From positions 372,001 through 436,000 of the forward strand of contig NZ_JASCXI010000001.1 in assembly GCF_030271515.1 (NCBI RefSeq): 64,000 nt of DNA, written 5' to 3'. This document shows positions 16,532 to 23,969 of the stretch, one piece after another. How positions within the stretch are numbered: position 1 is the first letter of the stretch; the number at the start of each line of letters is the position of its first letter. This DNA is from Erythrobacter oryzae (GTDB lineage Bacteria > Pseudomonadota > Alphaproteobacteria > Sphingomonadales > Sphingomonadaceae). The position numbers and the translations under genes were made by a program. A model generated the notes under the pieces. That model made no database searches. It was not told the DNA's origin and was given only the letters and a program-made list of their open reading frames with translations.

Positions 16532-18076
16532 CTAGTAAGCCCGCGCCACCAGAATGCGCTCGGTCGCAGGTGCGCCGGTGAAGATGCAGGCACCGCTAGC
16601 CGGCTCGGCGCCGCGCGGGACGTTGCGGATGGTGAGCTTCACCGCCTTGAGCTTCTCGACGACCGCTTCGAGCGCTGCACCGGTCGGCTTCGACCACTCG
16701 ACTTCGACCCAGCCCGGATACTTGCCGCCCTTCTCGAAGTGATCGACCACCGCCTGCCAGTCGGTGACGCCGCGGGTGATATTGGCATCGCGGCGGGCTT
16801 TGGCTTCTTCGTAGAGGCCTTGCTGGACCGCCTCGAGCAGCGCGCCCGCTTCGGCGACGAATTCGGCGTGCTGGGGATAGGTGAAGGCGGGCTTGCCGTT
16901 GGCCGCGTTCCAAAGCTGGTCGCGGCGCAGCACCGCGATCTTGCCCTCGGCCATGTCGCGCGGGCCGACCTCGACGATGAGGGGCGCGCCCTTCCTCACC
17001 CAGTCCCAGCGCTTGGCCGCGGACTTGCCGGGCTTGGTGTCGAGCAGCACGCGCACCCGCTCGCCGAGCGCGGTTTGCGCGGCGAGTGCAGCGCGCACGG
17101 TTTCGCAGTAGGCGATCAGCTCCGCGTCTTCCGGCGCCTCGCGCAGCATCGGAATGATGACGATCTGCTGCGGCGCGATCGCGGGCGGCACGCGCAGCCC
17201 GTCATCGTCGCCGTGGGTCATGATGACGCCGCCGATCAGGCGGGTCGAGACGCCCCAGCTGGTCGTGTGGCAGAACTGCTGCGTGCCCTCGCGGTCCTGG
17301 AACTGGATGCCTGCCGCATGGGCGAAATTGGTGCCCAGATAGTGGCTGGTGCCCGCCTGCAATGCCTTGCCGTCCTGCATCATCGCCTCGATCGACCAGG
17401 TCTCGACCGCGCCGGGGAAGCGCTCGTTCTCGGGCTTCTCGCCCGCGATCACGGGGAGCGCCAGTTCATCCTCGGCGCAGGCGCGGTACATTTCGAGCGC
17501 GCGGTGCGTTTCGGCGAGGGCATCCTCGCGGGTCTCGTGCGCGGTGTGACCTTCCTGCCAGAGGAATTCGCTGGTGCGCAGGAACATCCGCGTGCGCATC
17601 TCCCAGCGCACAACATTGGCCCACTGGTTGGTGAGCAGCGGCAGATCGCGCCACGATTGCACCCAGCGCGCCATCGCATCGCCGATGATCGTCTCGGAGG
17701 TCGGGCGCACCACCAGCGGCTCTTCGAGCTTCGCCTCGGGATCGGGGATCAGCCCGCCCTTGCCGTCGGCGATCAGCCGGTGGTGGGTGACGACCGCCAT
17801 TTCCTTGGCAAAGCCTTCGACATGCTCGGCCTCGCGGGTGAAGTTGGCGAGCGGGATGAACAGCGGGAAGTAGCAGTTCTGCACTCCCGCCGCCTTGATC
17901 CGGTCGTCCATCAACCGCTGGATGCGCTCCCAGATGCCGTAGCCCCACGGCTTGATCACCATGCAGCCGCGCACCCCCGATTCCTCGGCGAGGTCGGCGG
18001 CGGAGATGACCTCCTGGTACCACTTGGCAAAGTCGTCTTCGCGCTTGACGGTGAGCGCGTGGCGGATCTGGGACAC
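16532..18076 (-). CDS. proS: prolyl-tRNA synthetase, archaeal/eukaryotic-like (type 3) form
   Basis: Class II synthetase that charges tRNA-Pro. The 514-aa protein shows motif 2 (RWEMRTRMFLRTSEFLWQEG), the VVRPTSET segment and motif 3-like GVIMTHGDDDGLRVP; an anticodon-binding domain follows, then a C-terminal domain ending in ARAY. The layout lacks the editing insertion of bacterial type 1 enzymes and matches the short form with the C-terminal extension ending in tyrosine. The start is GTG at 18076. Alphaproteobacteria more often have the roughly 440-residue type 2 enzyme, though type 3 also occurs in bacteria. It lies between phaR and rnr on the same strand. Confidence 0.93.
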   Translation of the reverse strand: MSQIRHALTVKREDDFAKWYQEVISAADLAEESGVRGCMVIKPWGYGIWERIQRLMDDRIKAAGVQNCYFPLFIPLANFTREAEHVEGFAKEMAVVTHHRLIADGKGGLIPDPEAKLEEPLVVRPTSETIIGDAMARWVQSWRDLPLLTNQWANVVRWEMRTRMFLRTSEFLWQEGHTAHETREDALAETHRALEMYRACAEDELALPVIAGEKPENERFPGAVETWSIEAMMQDGKALQAGTSHYLGTNFAHAAGIQFQDREGTQQFCHTTSWGVSTRLIGGVIMTHGDDDGLRVPPAIAPQQIVIIPMLREAPEDAELIAYCETVRAALAAQTALGERVRVLLDTKPGKSAAKRWDWVRKGAPLIVEVGPRDMAEGKIAVLRRDQLWNAANGKPAFTYPQHAEFVAEAGALLEAVQQGLYEEAKARRDANITRGVTDWQAVVDHFEKGGKYPGWVEVEWSKPTGAALEAVVEKLKAVKLTIRNVPRGAEPASGACIFTGAPATERILVARAY

Positions 18077-18136
18077 GGGTGCTGGCTTCCTGCTTGAACG
18101 TTTGCGGCTATTACCGCCGGCGCGCCGCCCTTCGGG

Positions 18137-18718
18137 CTATTTGCCGAGTTCGTCCAGTTTCTTTTGCATCGCCGCCATCTGTTCGCGCAGCGCCGCAATC
18201 TCGCCCGAGGTGTCGGCGGCGGGCTTTGCCGGGGCCTTGTCCTTCGCCTTGCCGAGGCCCGGCATGAAGGCATCGGCGGCCGCGCGCATCATCGCCATGT
18301 TGGTCTCGTGGATCGCGGCAAAGGGCGTCGCGCTGATGCCTTTCTCGAAGGCCTCGCGGATCTTGGACTGGTTCTCGCGGAAATTGGCCATGCTGGCTTC
18401 GAGATAGGACGGCATCAGCGCCTGCATCGAATTGCCGTACATGCCGATCAGTTGCCTGAGGAAGCTCACCGGGAGCATCTGCTGCCCGCCGCTCGCTTCC
18501 TCGTCCATGATGATCTGGGTCAGGATCTGGTGGGTGATGTCATCGCCGGTCTTGGCGTCGAGCACTTGGAACTCGACATTCTCGCGCACCATCCGGGCGA
18601 GGTCTTCCAGCGTGATGTAGCTCGAGGACGCGGTGTTGTAGAGCCGCCGGTTGGCGTATTTCTTGATGATGATGGCATCGCCGGCTTCACCGGTTGCGGC
18701 CGCTTTCGTCCTTACCAT
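18137..18718 (-). CDS. phaR: polyhydroxyalkanoate synthesis repressor PhaR
   Basis: A 193-aa transcription regulator that senses polyhydroxyalkanoate granules and represses phasin and its own gene. The N-terminal DNA-binding/PHB-accumulation region contains IIIKKYANRRLYNTASSSYIT, the family signature; the rest is helical with a Lys/Ala/Pro linker and a C-terminal coiled coil (EIAALREQMAAMQKKLDE). ATG at 18718. No PHA synthase, depolymerase or phasin gene is within the window. The 88-base region upstream contains an inverted repeat that could be its own operator. Confidence 0.92.
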   Translation of the reverse strand: MVRTKAAATGEAGDAIIIKKYANRRLYNTASSSYITLEDLARMVRENVEFQVLDAKTGDDITHQILTQIIMDEEASGGQQMLPVSFLRQLIGMYGNSMQALMPSYLEASMANFRENQSKIREAFEKGISATPFAAIHETNMAMMRAAADAFMPGLGKAKDKAPAKPAADTSGEIAALREQMAAMQKKLDELGK

Positions 18719-18768
18719 TAGTTGCTTGACCCCGCGTTATCTTATCTTTCGATAGGGCATCTTAGCAC

Positions 18769-18788
18769 TTGCACAAGCTGCGGTGCAA
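18769..18788. promoter_or_regulatory. inverted repeat TTGCAC-N8-GTGCAA upstream of phaR, possible operator
   Basis: The arms TTGCAC and GTGCAA are exact reverse complements separated by eight bases, 51 bases upstream of the phaR ATG. PhaR family members bind TGC/GCA-rich dyads and often repress themselves, so autoregulation is a reasonable inference. A second small dyad TATC-N4-GATA lies between it and the start and may belong to the promoter. Confidence 0.42.
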
Positions 18789-18806
18789 CAACAACGCGGT
18801 GAACCG

Positions 18807-19859
18807 TTAACGTGCCCGCAGGCGAGGGCCGATGGTGGTGAGCAGTTCGTAAGCCGACAGCGCGTTTTGCTGCGCAGCATCGGCGATGTTCCAGGGCACG
18901 TCGAGCCAGTCTCCGGCGGCAAGATCGGGGCCTGCGGCCAGATCGACCACCACCATGTCCATCGAGACCTTGCCGAGGATCGGCAGCGCCCGGCCAGCGT
19001 GGAACAGCGCATTGCCCGGGCCCCTCGCGCGCAGAAACCCGTCGGCATAGCCGATCGAAACCGTGCCGACCCGCATATGGGTAGGGGCGATGAAGGTCGC
19101 GTTGTAGCCCACCCCCTCGCCCGGCGCGAGGTTGCGGGTCTGGAGCAGCTGCGCCTGAACCTGCGCGACAGGACGGATGTGCTCCGCCAGCTCCTCGCGC
19201 GGGACCCCGCCATAAAGCGCGAGGCCCGGGCGGGTGAGATCGAAGGCGAAGGACTCGCCGAGGCCAATCCCGGCACTGTTGGCGAGGCTGAGGCGCCGGT
19301 GCGCGATGGACTCGGCCGCCTCGGACAGCAATTCGGCCTGCATCCGGTTCATCGCGGTGCGCTCGTCGGCGCTGGCGAGGTGGCTCATCAGAATGTCGAT
19401 GTCGAGCGCGGCGATGGCCGGATCGCCTGCCTCGGAAAGCGCTATGCCGAGGCGGTTGATGCCGGTGTCGACCATCAGGTGGCACCGTCCCCCGCCGGTC
19501 GCCGTCCACAGCCGTGCCTGATCGAGCGAATTGATCACTGGCACCGCTCCCGTGGCACGCGCATAGGCGCAGTCGGCCTCGGTCAGCACGCCGTGGAGCA
19601 CCGCGACTTCGCCGCCGGGCACGTGGGCAATGACGCCCGCGACCTCGCTCAAATGAGCGACGAAGAAATTGCGGCAGCCCGCATCGCGCAGCGCGGGAAC
19701 GCAGGTGTCAACGCCAAGACCATAGGCGTCGGCCTTGACCGCTGCCCCTGCTGCGCCTGCACCCGACAGCGCATCGAGCGCGCGCCAGTTGGCGGCGAGC
19801 GCTGCGGTATCGACCGTCAGCCGCAAGGTCGGCGGCGGCGGGGCGAGCGGCTCAGTCAT
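18807..19859 (-). CDS. alr: alanine racemase
   Basis: PLP enzyme that interconverts L- and D-alanine for peptidoglycan. The 350-aa protein has the PLP lysine K42 in AVKADAYGLG, the substrate pocket segment MVDTGINRLG, LANSAGI, RPGLALYGG and the catalytic tyrosine region in VGYNATF with VSIGYADG. ATG at 19859 (MTEPLAPPPP) produces an 8-base ATGACTGA overlap with the MFS stop, indicating coupling. Alr next to radA/cvpA is a familiar alphaproteobacterial neighbourhood, here with two extra genes between. Confidence 0.95.
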   Translation of the reverse strand: MTEPLAPPPPTLRLTVDTAALAANWRALDALSGAGAAGAAVKADAYGLGVDTCVPALRDAGCRNFFVAHLSEVAGVIAHVPGGEVAVLHGVLTEADCAYARATGAVPVINSLDQARLWTATGGGRCHLMVDTGINRLGIALSEAGDPAIAALDIDILMSHLASADERTAMNRMQAELLSEAAESIAHRRLSLANSAGIGLGESFAFDLTRPGLALYGGVPREELAEHIRPVAQVQAQLLQTRNLAPGEGVGYNATFIAPTHMRVGTVSIGYADGFLRARGPGNALFHAGRALPILGKVSMDMVVVDLAAGPDLAAGDWLDVPWNIADAAQQNALSAYELLTTIGPRLRAR

Positions 19860-21492
19860 CGGCAAAATCTCTCGGCGGTCCGTCCGGCAGACCCCACCAC
19901 GCCACCACCACCCCGAAGGCGACCACGGCCCAGGTGTACCACAGCCCCGCATAGACATCGCCGGTGGTCGCCACGATGTAGGTCGCGATCAGCGGGAGGA
20001 AGCCGCCGAGATAGCCCGCGCCGATGTGGTAGGGGATCGACATCGAGGAATAGCGGATCTGCGGCGGGAACATCTCCGACAATAGCGCCGCGACCGACCC
20101 GTAGGTCAGCGCCGAGAGCAGGCCCAGTGCCAGCAGCAGCGCCACGATCCCGACAATGTTGACGAAGGGCGGCACCTGCTTGGCAAAGCTGTAGCCGCGC
20201 GCTTCGAGATAGGCCTGCACCGCGGCGCGCTGACCTTGCGCGGGCGTCACAGCGAGATCGAAGCGCTCGGTGCCGACGGTGATCGCTACGCCCTGCCCTG
20301 CCGCGACGGTGTAGGGCACGCCGAGTGCGGTCAGATCCTGAAGCAGCCTGCCGCAAGGAGTGGCCTGTTCCTCGGCAAAGGCATCGAAGCTGCACTGGGT
20401 GCCAACCACCGCCACGGGCGCACTCGCCGCCGCCTGACGCAGCCCGGGATTGGCCAGCGCGCCCAGCCCCCAGAAGATCGGGAACAGCAACGCAAGGCTC
20501 GCCAGCGCGCCGACGATGATCGGCTTCTTGCGCCCCACCCGGTCCGACCACTTGCCCACGATGACATAGAAGCTCATCGCCACCAGACCCGAGACCAGCA
20601 GGACAAGGTTCACCACCTGATCATCCATCCGCATCGGCCCCTTGAGGAACGACATCCCCGAGAAGAAGGCGGTGTACCAGATCGTGGTCAGCACGCCGGT
20701 GATCCCGAACAGCGCGACGAAGATGCGCTTCTTGTTGCCGGGATAGGTGAAGCTCTCGATGAAGGGGTTACCGGCCATCTCGCCCGCCTCCTTCATCGCC
20801 TGAAACACCGGGCTCTCGGACAGCTTGAGGCGCATCCAGAGCGAGATGCCGAGCAGCGCCAGCGAAAGCAGGAAGGGGACGCGCCAGCCCCACGCCTTGA
20901 AGGCCTCGGCCGGGATCAGCAGCTGGCAGCCCAGCACCACGATGATGCTAAGCACGAAGCCGCCGACGACGCTCGCCTGAATGAAGCTGGTGTAGAAGCC
21001 GCGCTTTTCGGGCGGGGCGTGCTCGGCGACATAGACCGCCGCTCCGCCATACTCGCCGCCGAGCGCAAGGCCTTGCAGGATGCGCAGGAACAGCACGATC
21101 AGGGGAGCTGCCAGCCCGATCGAATCCGCGGTCGGCACCAGCCCCACGCCCGCCGTCGCAATGCCCATCAGGGTGACGGTGACGAGGAAGGTGTACTTCC
21201 GCCCCAGCCGGTCGCCCAGAAAGCCGAACAGGATCGCGCCCAGCGGGCGGAAGCCGAATCCCACGGCAAAGCCCGCCCACACCAAGAGCACCTCGAGCGT
21301 GGCATTGTCCGAGGGAAAGAAGGCCGCGCCGATCAATCCGGCGAGGGTGCCGTAGATGAAGAAATCGTACCACTCGAAGATGGTGCCGGCGGATGATGCG
21401 CCGATCACCAGGCGGATTTCGCTCTCGCTCGGCTCGCGTTGGCTGAGTGCCTGCGCCTCTCCCATGATGTCCCGATCCCCTGTTGTCGCCAT
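19852..21492 (-). CDS. MFS transporter of the metabolite:H+ symporter type with a periplasmic insertion
   Basis: A 546-aa twelve-span carrier. The early FEWYDFFIYG motif, GDRLGRKYTFL loop, ILQGLALGGEYGGA and AEHAPPEKRGF match the MHS subfamily (ProP, shikimate and dicarboxylate symporters), which imports organic acids or osmolytes with protons. Unusually, a soluble insertion of about 95 residues with two cysteines (residues about 345-440) interrupts the C-terminal half between membrane spans. The start could be ATG at 21492 or ATG at 21465; I use the longer form. The gene overlaps alr by 8 bases. Substrate unknown. Confidence 0.9.
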   Translation of the reverse strand: MATTGDRDIMGEAQALSQREPSESEIRLVIGASSAGTIFEWYDFFIYGTLAGLIGAAFFPSDNATLEVLLVWAGFAVGFGFRPLGAILFGFLGDRLGRKYTFLVTVTLMGIATAGVGLVPTADSIGLAAPLIVLFLRILQGLALGGEYGGAAVYVAEHAPPEKRGFYTSFIQASVVGGFVLSIIVVLGCQLLIPAEAFKAWGWRVPFLLSLALLGISLWMRLKLSESPVFQAMKEAGEMAGNPFIESFTYPGNKKRIFVALFGITGVLTTIWYTAFFSGMSFLKGPMRMDDQVVNLVLLVSGLVAMSFYVIVGKWSDRVGRKKPIIVGALASLALLFPIFWGLGALANPGLRQAAASAPVAVVGTQCSFDAFAEEQATPCGRLLQDLTALGVPYTVAAGQGVAITVGTERFDLAVTPAQGQRAAVQAYLEARGYSFAKQVPPFVNIVGIVALLLALGLLSALTYGSVAALLSEMFPPQIRYSSMSIPYHIGAGYLGGFLPLIATYIVATTGDVYAGLWYTWAVVAFGVVVAWWGLPDGPPRDFADD

Positions 21493-21521
21493 GCGGCTGC
21501 GATCTCTCTTGGCGCCCGTCC

Positions 21522-21962
21522 CTAGCGAGTGCCTGTCCCGAGCGAAAGCGCCGTGCGGGCCGCCGTCCACGGCAATAGCAGCGCGCCGTGGCGGCCCGGA
21601 TGATCGCGGGCGGGAGCAAGTGCATCGATCCCCGGCCAGTCGGGCAGCGCGCCCTCGCCCGCGAGCCAGAGTTCGAGTGCTTGCGCTGCGGCTTCGACCG
21701 CGTGTCGATCGCGCCCCGCCGCGCCCTCGGCGAGCAACGCCGCCGAGGCCTGTCCGATCGCGCAGGCGCTCACCTTCATGCCAACCCGCGCGATAGCCCC
21801 CGCCTCGTCCAGCGCCAGCCCAAGCGCGATCACGCTGCCGCAGCTGCGCGAACGCGCTTCGGCCCGCAGGGGCAGGTCATCGTTCAGCGGATAGTTCGCC
21901 AGCCCGGTCGCCAGACCCAGCAGGGCCGGCGAATAGAGCCTCGCCGCAGCACGCACCGTCAC
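21522..21962 (-). CDS. IscU/NifU-N-like iron-sulfur scaffold homologue lacking the third cysteine
   Basis: A 146-aa protein resembling the IscU/SufU scaffold fold. The first and second cluster cysteines are present as C41 (RSRSCGSV, preceded by an acidic residue) and C67 (VSACAIGQAS), but the third position, where SufU-type proteins have R-x-KCA-x-L-x-W, here reads HPGRHGALLLPW with glycine in place of cysteine and histidine just before it. It may have lost cluster assembly or use histidine as ligand. GTG at 21962 overlaps the cvpA stop as GTGA. The partners NifS/SufS are not nearby. Confidence 0.8.
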   Translation of the reverse strand: MTVRAAARLYSPALLGLATGLANYPLNDDLPLRAEARSRSCGSVIALGLALDEAGAIARVGMKVSACAIGQASAALLAEGAAGRDRHAVEAAAQALELWLAGEGALPDWPGIDALAPARDHPGRHGALLLPWTAARTALSLGTGTR

Positions 21963-22513
21963 TTCAGGCGCTTCTTGTAGCGCGCCGCGACAGCCTCCCG
22001 CGCTTCCTCCTCGCCGCGCAGCCGCTCGCGCCGCACCGCGATGGCCGGGAGCAGCTGGCGCGAGAAGGCGTCAGCCGCGGCATAGGTGCGCGCGGTGGTG
22101 ATCCATTCGGGGCGGCCCTTGTAGCCCCAGCTCTCGTCAAAACCCGTGACCAGCATGGCAAAGGCGAAGACCGCCATCAGCGCGCCCTTGATCGCGCCGA
22201 AGCCGAAGCCCAGCACGCGGTCGACGGGGCCGAGGATCGCCCCGTCCGACGCCCCGCTCGCGGTGCCGATGATGACCTTCATCGCCGCGTAGGGGATCAG
22301 CAGCAGCAGCGCGAAGGCGAACAGCGAGACCGTGGGTTCGGAGCGGTAGAAATTCTTAAGCCCCTCGGTCAGCGCCGGGTGCATGAAATGCAGCGCCATG
22401 GCGGCCATGATCCACGAGGCTAGGCTCAGCACCTCCTGCACCAGCCCGCGCACGAAACCGCCGATCGCGGCGATCACGACGATGACGGCGATGATGATGT
22501 CGAGCACGGCCAT
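21959..22513 (-). CDS. cvpA: CvpA family membrane protein
   Basis: A 184-aa protein with four membrane segments of the CvpA family (colicin V production); the exact function is unresolved but it affects envelope physiology in several bacteria. The N-terminus VLDIIIAVIVVIAAIGGFVRG, with the family G-x-x-R-G turn and the following helix QEVLSLASWIMA, is typical. The C-terminal cytoplasmic tail is strongly charged. It follows radA by 13 bases and overlaps the IscU-like gene by 4 bases, so radA, cvpA and the scaffold are likely one unit. Confidence 0.88.
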   Translation of the reverse strand: MAVLDIIIAVIVVIAAIGGFVRGLVQEVLSLASWIMAAMALHFMHPALTEGLKNFYRSEPTVSLFAFALLLLIPYAAMKVIIGTASGASDGAILGPVDRVLGFGFGAIKGALMAVFAFAMLVTGFDESWGYKGRPEWITTARTYAAADAFSRQLLPAIAVRRERLRGEEEAREAVAARYKKRLK

Positions 22514-22526
22514 GGGAGGCCCACGA

Positions 22527-23894
22527 TTATGCGTTGCCCATCACCTGGTCAACGACGTTCGCGAGGGCGGACAGACCGCGGTAGTCGGCGCCGCGCTCGG
22601 CGTTGGCGCCGCCTGCGGGGCCATAGCAGCGCGCAAAGCCGAGCTTGGCCGCCTCGCGCAGCCGCAGCGGCGCGTGGGCGACAGGGCGGATCTCGCCCGC
22701 AAGGCTGACCTCGCCGAACCATGCGGTCTTGTCGGGCAGCGCGCGGTCGGCGAGCGCCGAGACCAGCGCTGCGGCCACGGCCAGATCGGCCGCGGGATCG
22801 GTCAGGCGATATCCCCCGGCGATGTTGAGGTAGACTTCGGCCGAGGAGAAATTAAGCCCGCAGCGCGATTCCAGCACCGCGAGCAGCATCGCGAGCCGTC
22901 CGCTATCCCACCCCACCACCGCCCGGCGCGGGGTCGCACCCGATTGCAGCCGCACGATCAGCGCCTGGATCTCGACCAGCACCGGGCGCGTGCCCTCCAG
23001 CGCGGGGAACACCGCAGAGCCCGCCAGCGGCGTCTCGCGGCCCGAGAGGAACAGCAGCGAGGGGTTGGCGACCTCCTCCAGACCTTCGCTCGCCATCGCG
23101 AAAACCCCGATCTCGTCGACCGCGCCGAAGCGATTTTTCAGAGCGCGCAGGATGCGGTACTGGTGCGAACGCTCGCCCTCGAAGCTCATCACCACATCGA
23201 CCATGTGTTCGAGCACGCGCGGCCCCGCGATGGTGCCGTCCTTGGTGACGTGGCCGACGAGCACCAGCGCGCAGCCTGATTCCTTGGCGTAGCGGATCAG
23301 CTCAAGCGCGCAGCCGCGCACCTGGCTGACGGTGCCGGGCGCGCCTTCGATGGTGTCGGAATGCATGGTCTGGATCGAATCGATTACCAGCAGCGCGGGT
23401 GGCTCGCCCTGCCCCAGCGTCGTCAGGATATCGCGCACCGAGGTTTCAGAGGCGAGCCGGATCGGCGCGTCGGCCACCCCCATGCGCGAGGCGCGCAGCC
23501 GCACCTGCCCCGCCGCTTCCTCGCCGCTGACATATACGACGTCATTGCCCCCGCGCGCGATCGTGGCCGCGGTCTGGAGCAGCAGGGTCGATTTGCCGAT
23601 CCCCGGATCGCCGCCCAGCAGCACCGCGCTTCCCGGCACCAGCCCGCCGCCCAAGGCGCGGTCGAATTCGGCAAGGCCGGTAGACTTCCTCACCGGCAGC
23701 TTCGTCGGCGCATTCAGCGGCTCGAACGCTACCGCGCGCCCGCCGCTCGACAGGTCGTGCTTCTGCGAGAACACCGTCGCGGGGACATCCTCGATGAGGG
23801 TGTTCCACTGCCCGCAATCGGCGCATTGCCCCTGCCAGCGGTGCGACACGCTCCCGCATTCCTGACACACATAGCGACGCTTGGTTTTTGCCAT
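22527..23894 (-). CDS. radA: DNA repair protein RadA
   Basis: RecA-like ATPase that promotes branch migration and recombination repair. The 455-aa protein has the N-terminal zinc finger CQECG...CADCGQW, the Walker A segment GGDPGIGKSTLL at about residues 90-100, Walker B VIDSIQTM, the RadA-specific KNRFG motif and a C-terminal Lon-protease-like domain without the protease serine. ATG at 23894 (MAKTKRRYVC) begins just before the zinc finger; the open frame extends upstream as shadow. It is divergent from the patatin-like gene, with 75 bases between the starts. Confidence 0.96.
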   Translation of the reverse strand: MAKTKRRYVCQECGSVSHRWQGQCADCGQWNTLIEDVPATVFSQKHDLSSGGRAVAFEPLNAPTKLPVRKSTGLAEFDRALGGGLVPGSAVLLGGDPGIGKSTLLLQTAATIARGGNDVVYVSGEEAAGQVRLRASRMGVADAPIRLASETSVRDILTTLGQGEPPALLVIDSIQTMHSDTIEGAPGTVSQVRGCALELIRYAKESGCALVLVGHVTKDGTIAGPRVLEHMVDVVMSFEGERSHQYRILRALKNRFGAVDEIGVFAMASEGLEEVANPSLLFLSGRETPLAGSAVFPALEGTRPVLVEIQALIVRLQSGATPRRAVVGWDSGRLAMLLAVLESRCGLNFSSAEVYLNIAGGYRLTDPAADLAVAAALVSALADRALPDKTAWFGEVSLAGEIRPVAHAPLRLREAAKLGFARCYGPAGGANAERGADYRGLSALANVVDQVMGNA

Positions 23895-23932
23895 ATCTTG
23901 CGTCCCATACCGAGAACAGATGAAGAACGCAA

Positions 23933-23962
23933 TTGCATTGCGCGTGTCGCCCGCGCTAGACA
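23933..23962 (+). promoter_or_regulatory. candidate promoter of the patatin-like gene
   Basis: TTGCAT at 23933-23938 and TAGACA at 23957-23962 are separated by 18 bases. The -10-like hexamer ends seven bases before the ATG at 23970, so transcription would start at about the initiation codon and give a leaderless mRNA. This is a pattern match only. Confidence 0.35.
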
Positions 23963-23969
23963 GCTGCCG

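Noticed and set aside
15056..18097. Very long open frame on the plus strand (about 1,000 codons) opposite rnr and proS
   Set aside because: It is antisense to two firmly identified genes, crosses the gap between them, and its arginine/histidine/aspartate-rich translation is typical of GC-rich shadow frames. No family motif is visible.
18762..18770. TTAGCACTT resembling the left arm of the HrcA operator CIRCE
   Set aside because: The right arm GAGTGCTAA is absent at the N9 spacing and the neighbouring gene, phaR, is not a heat-shock gene.
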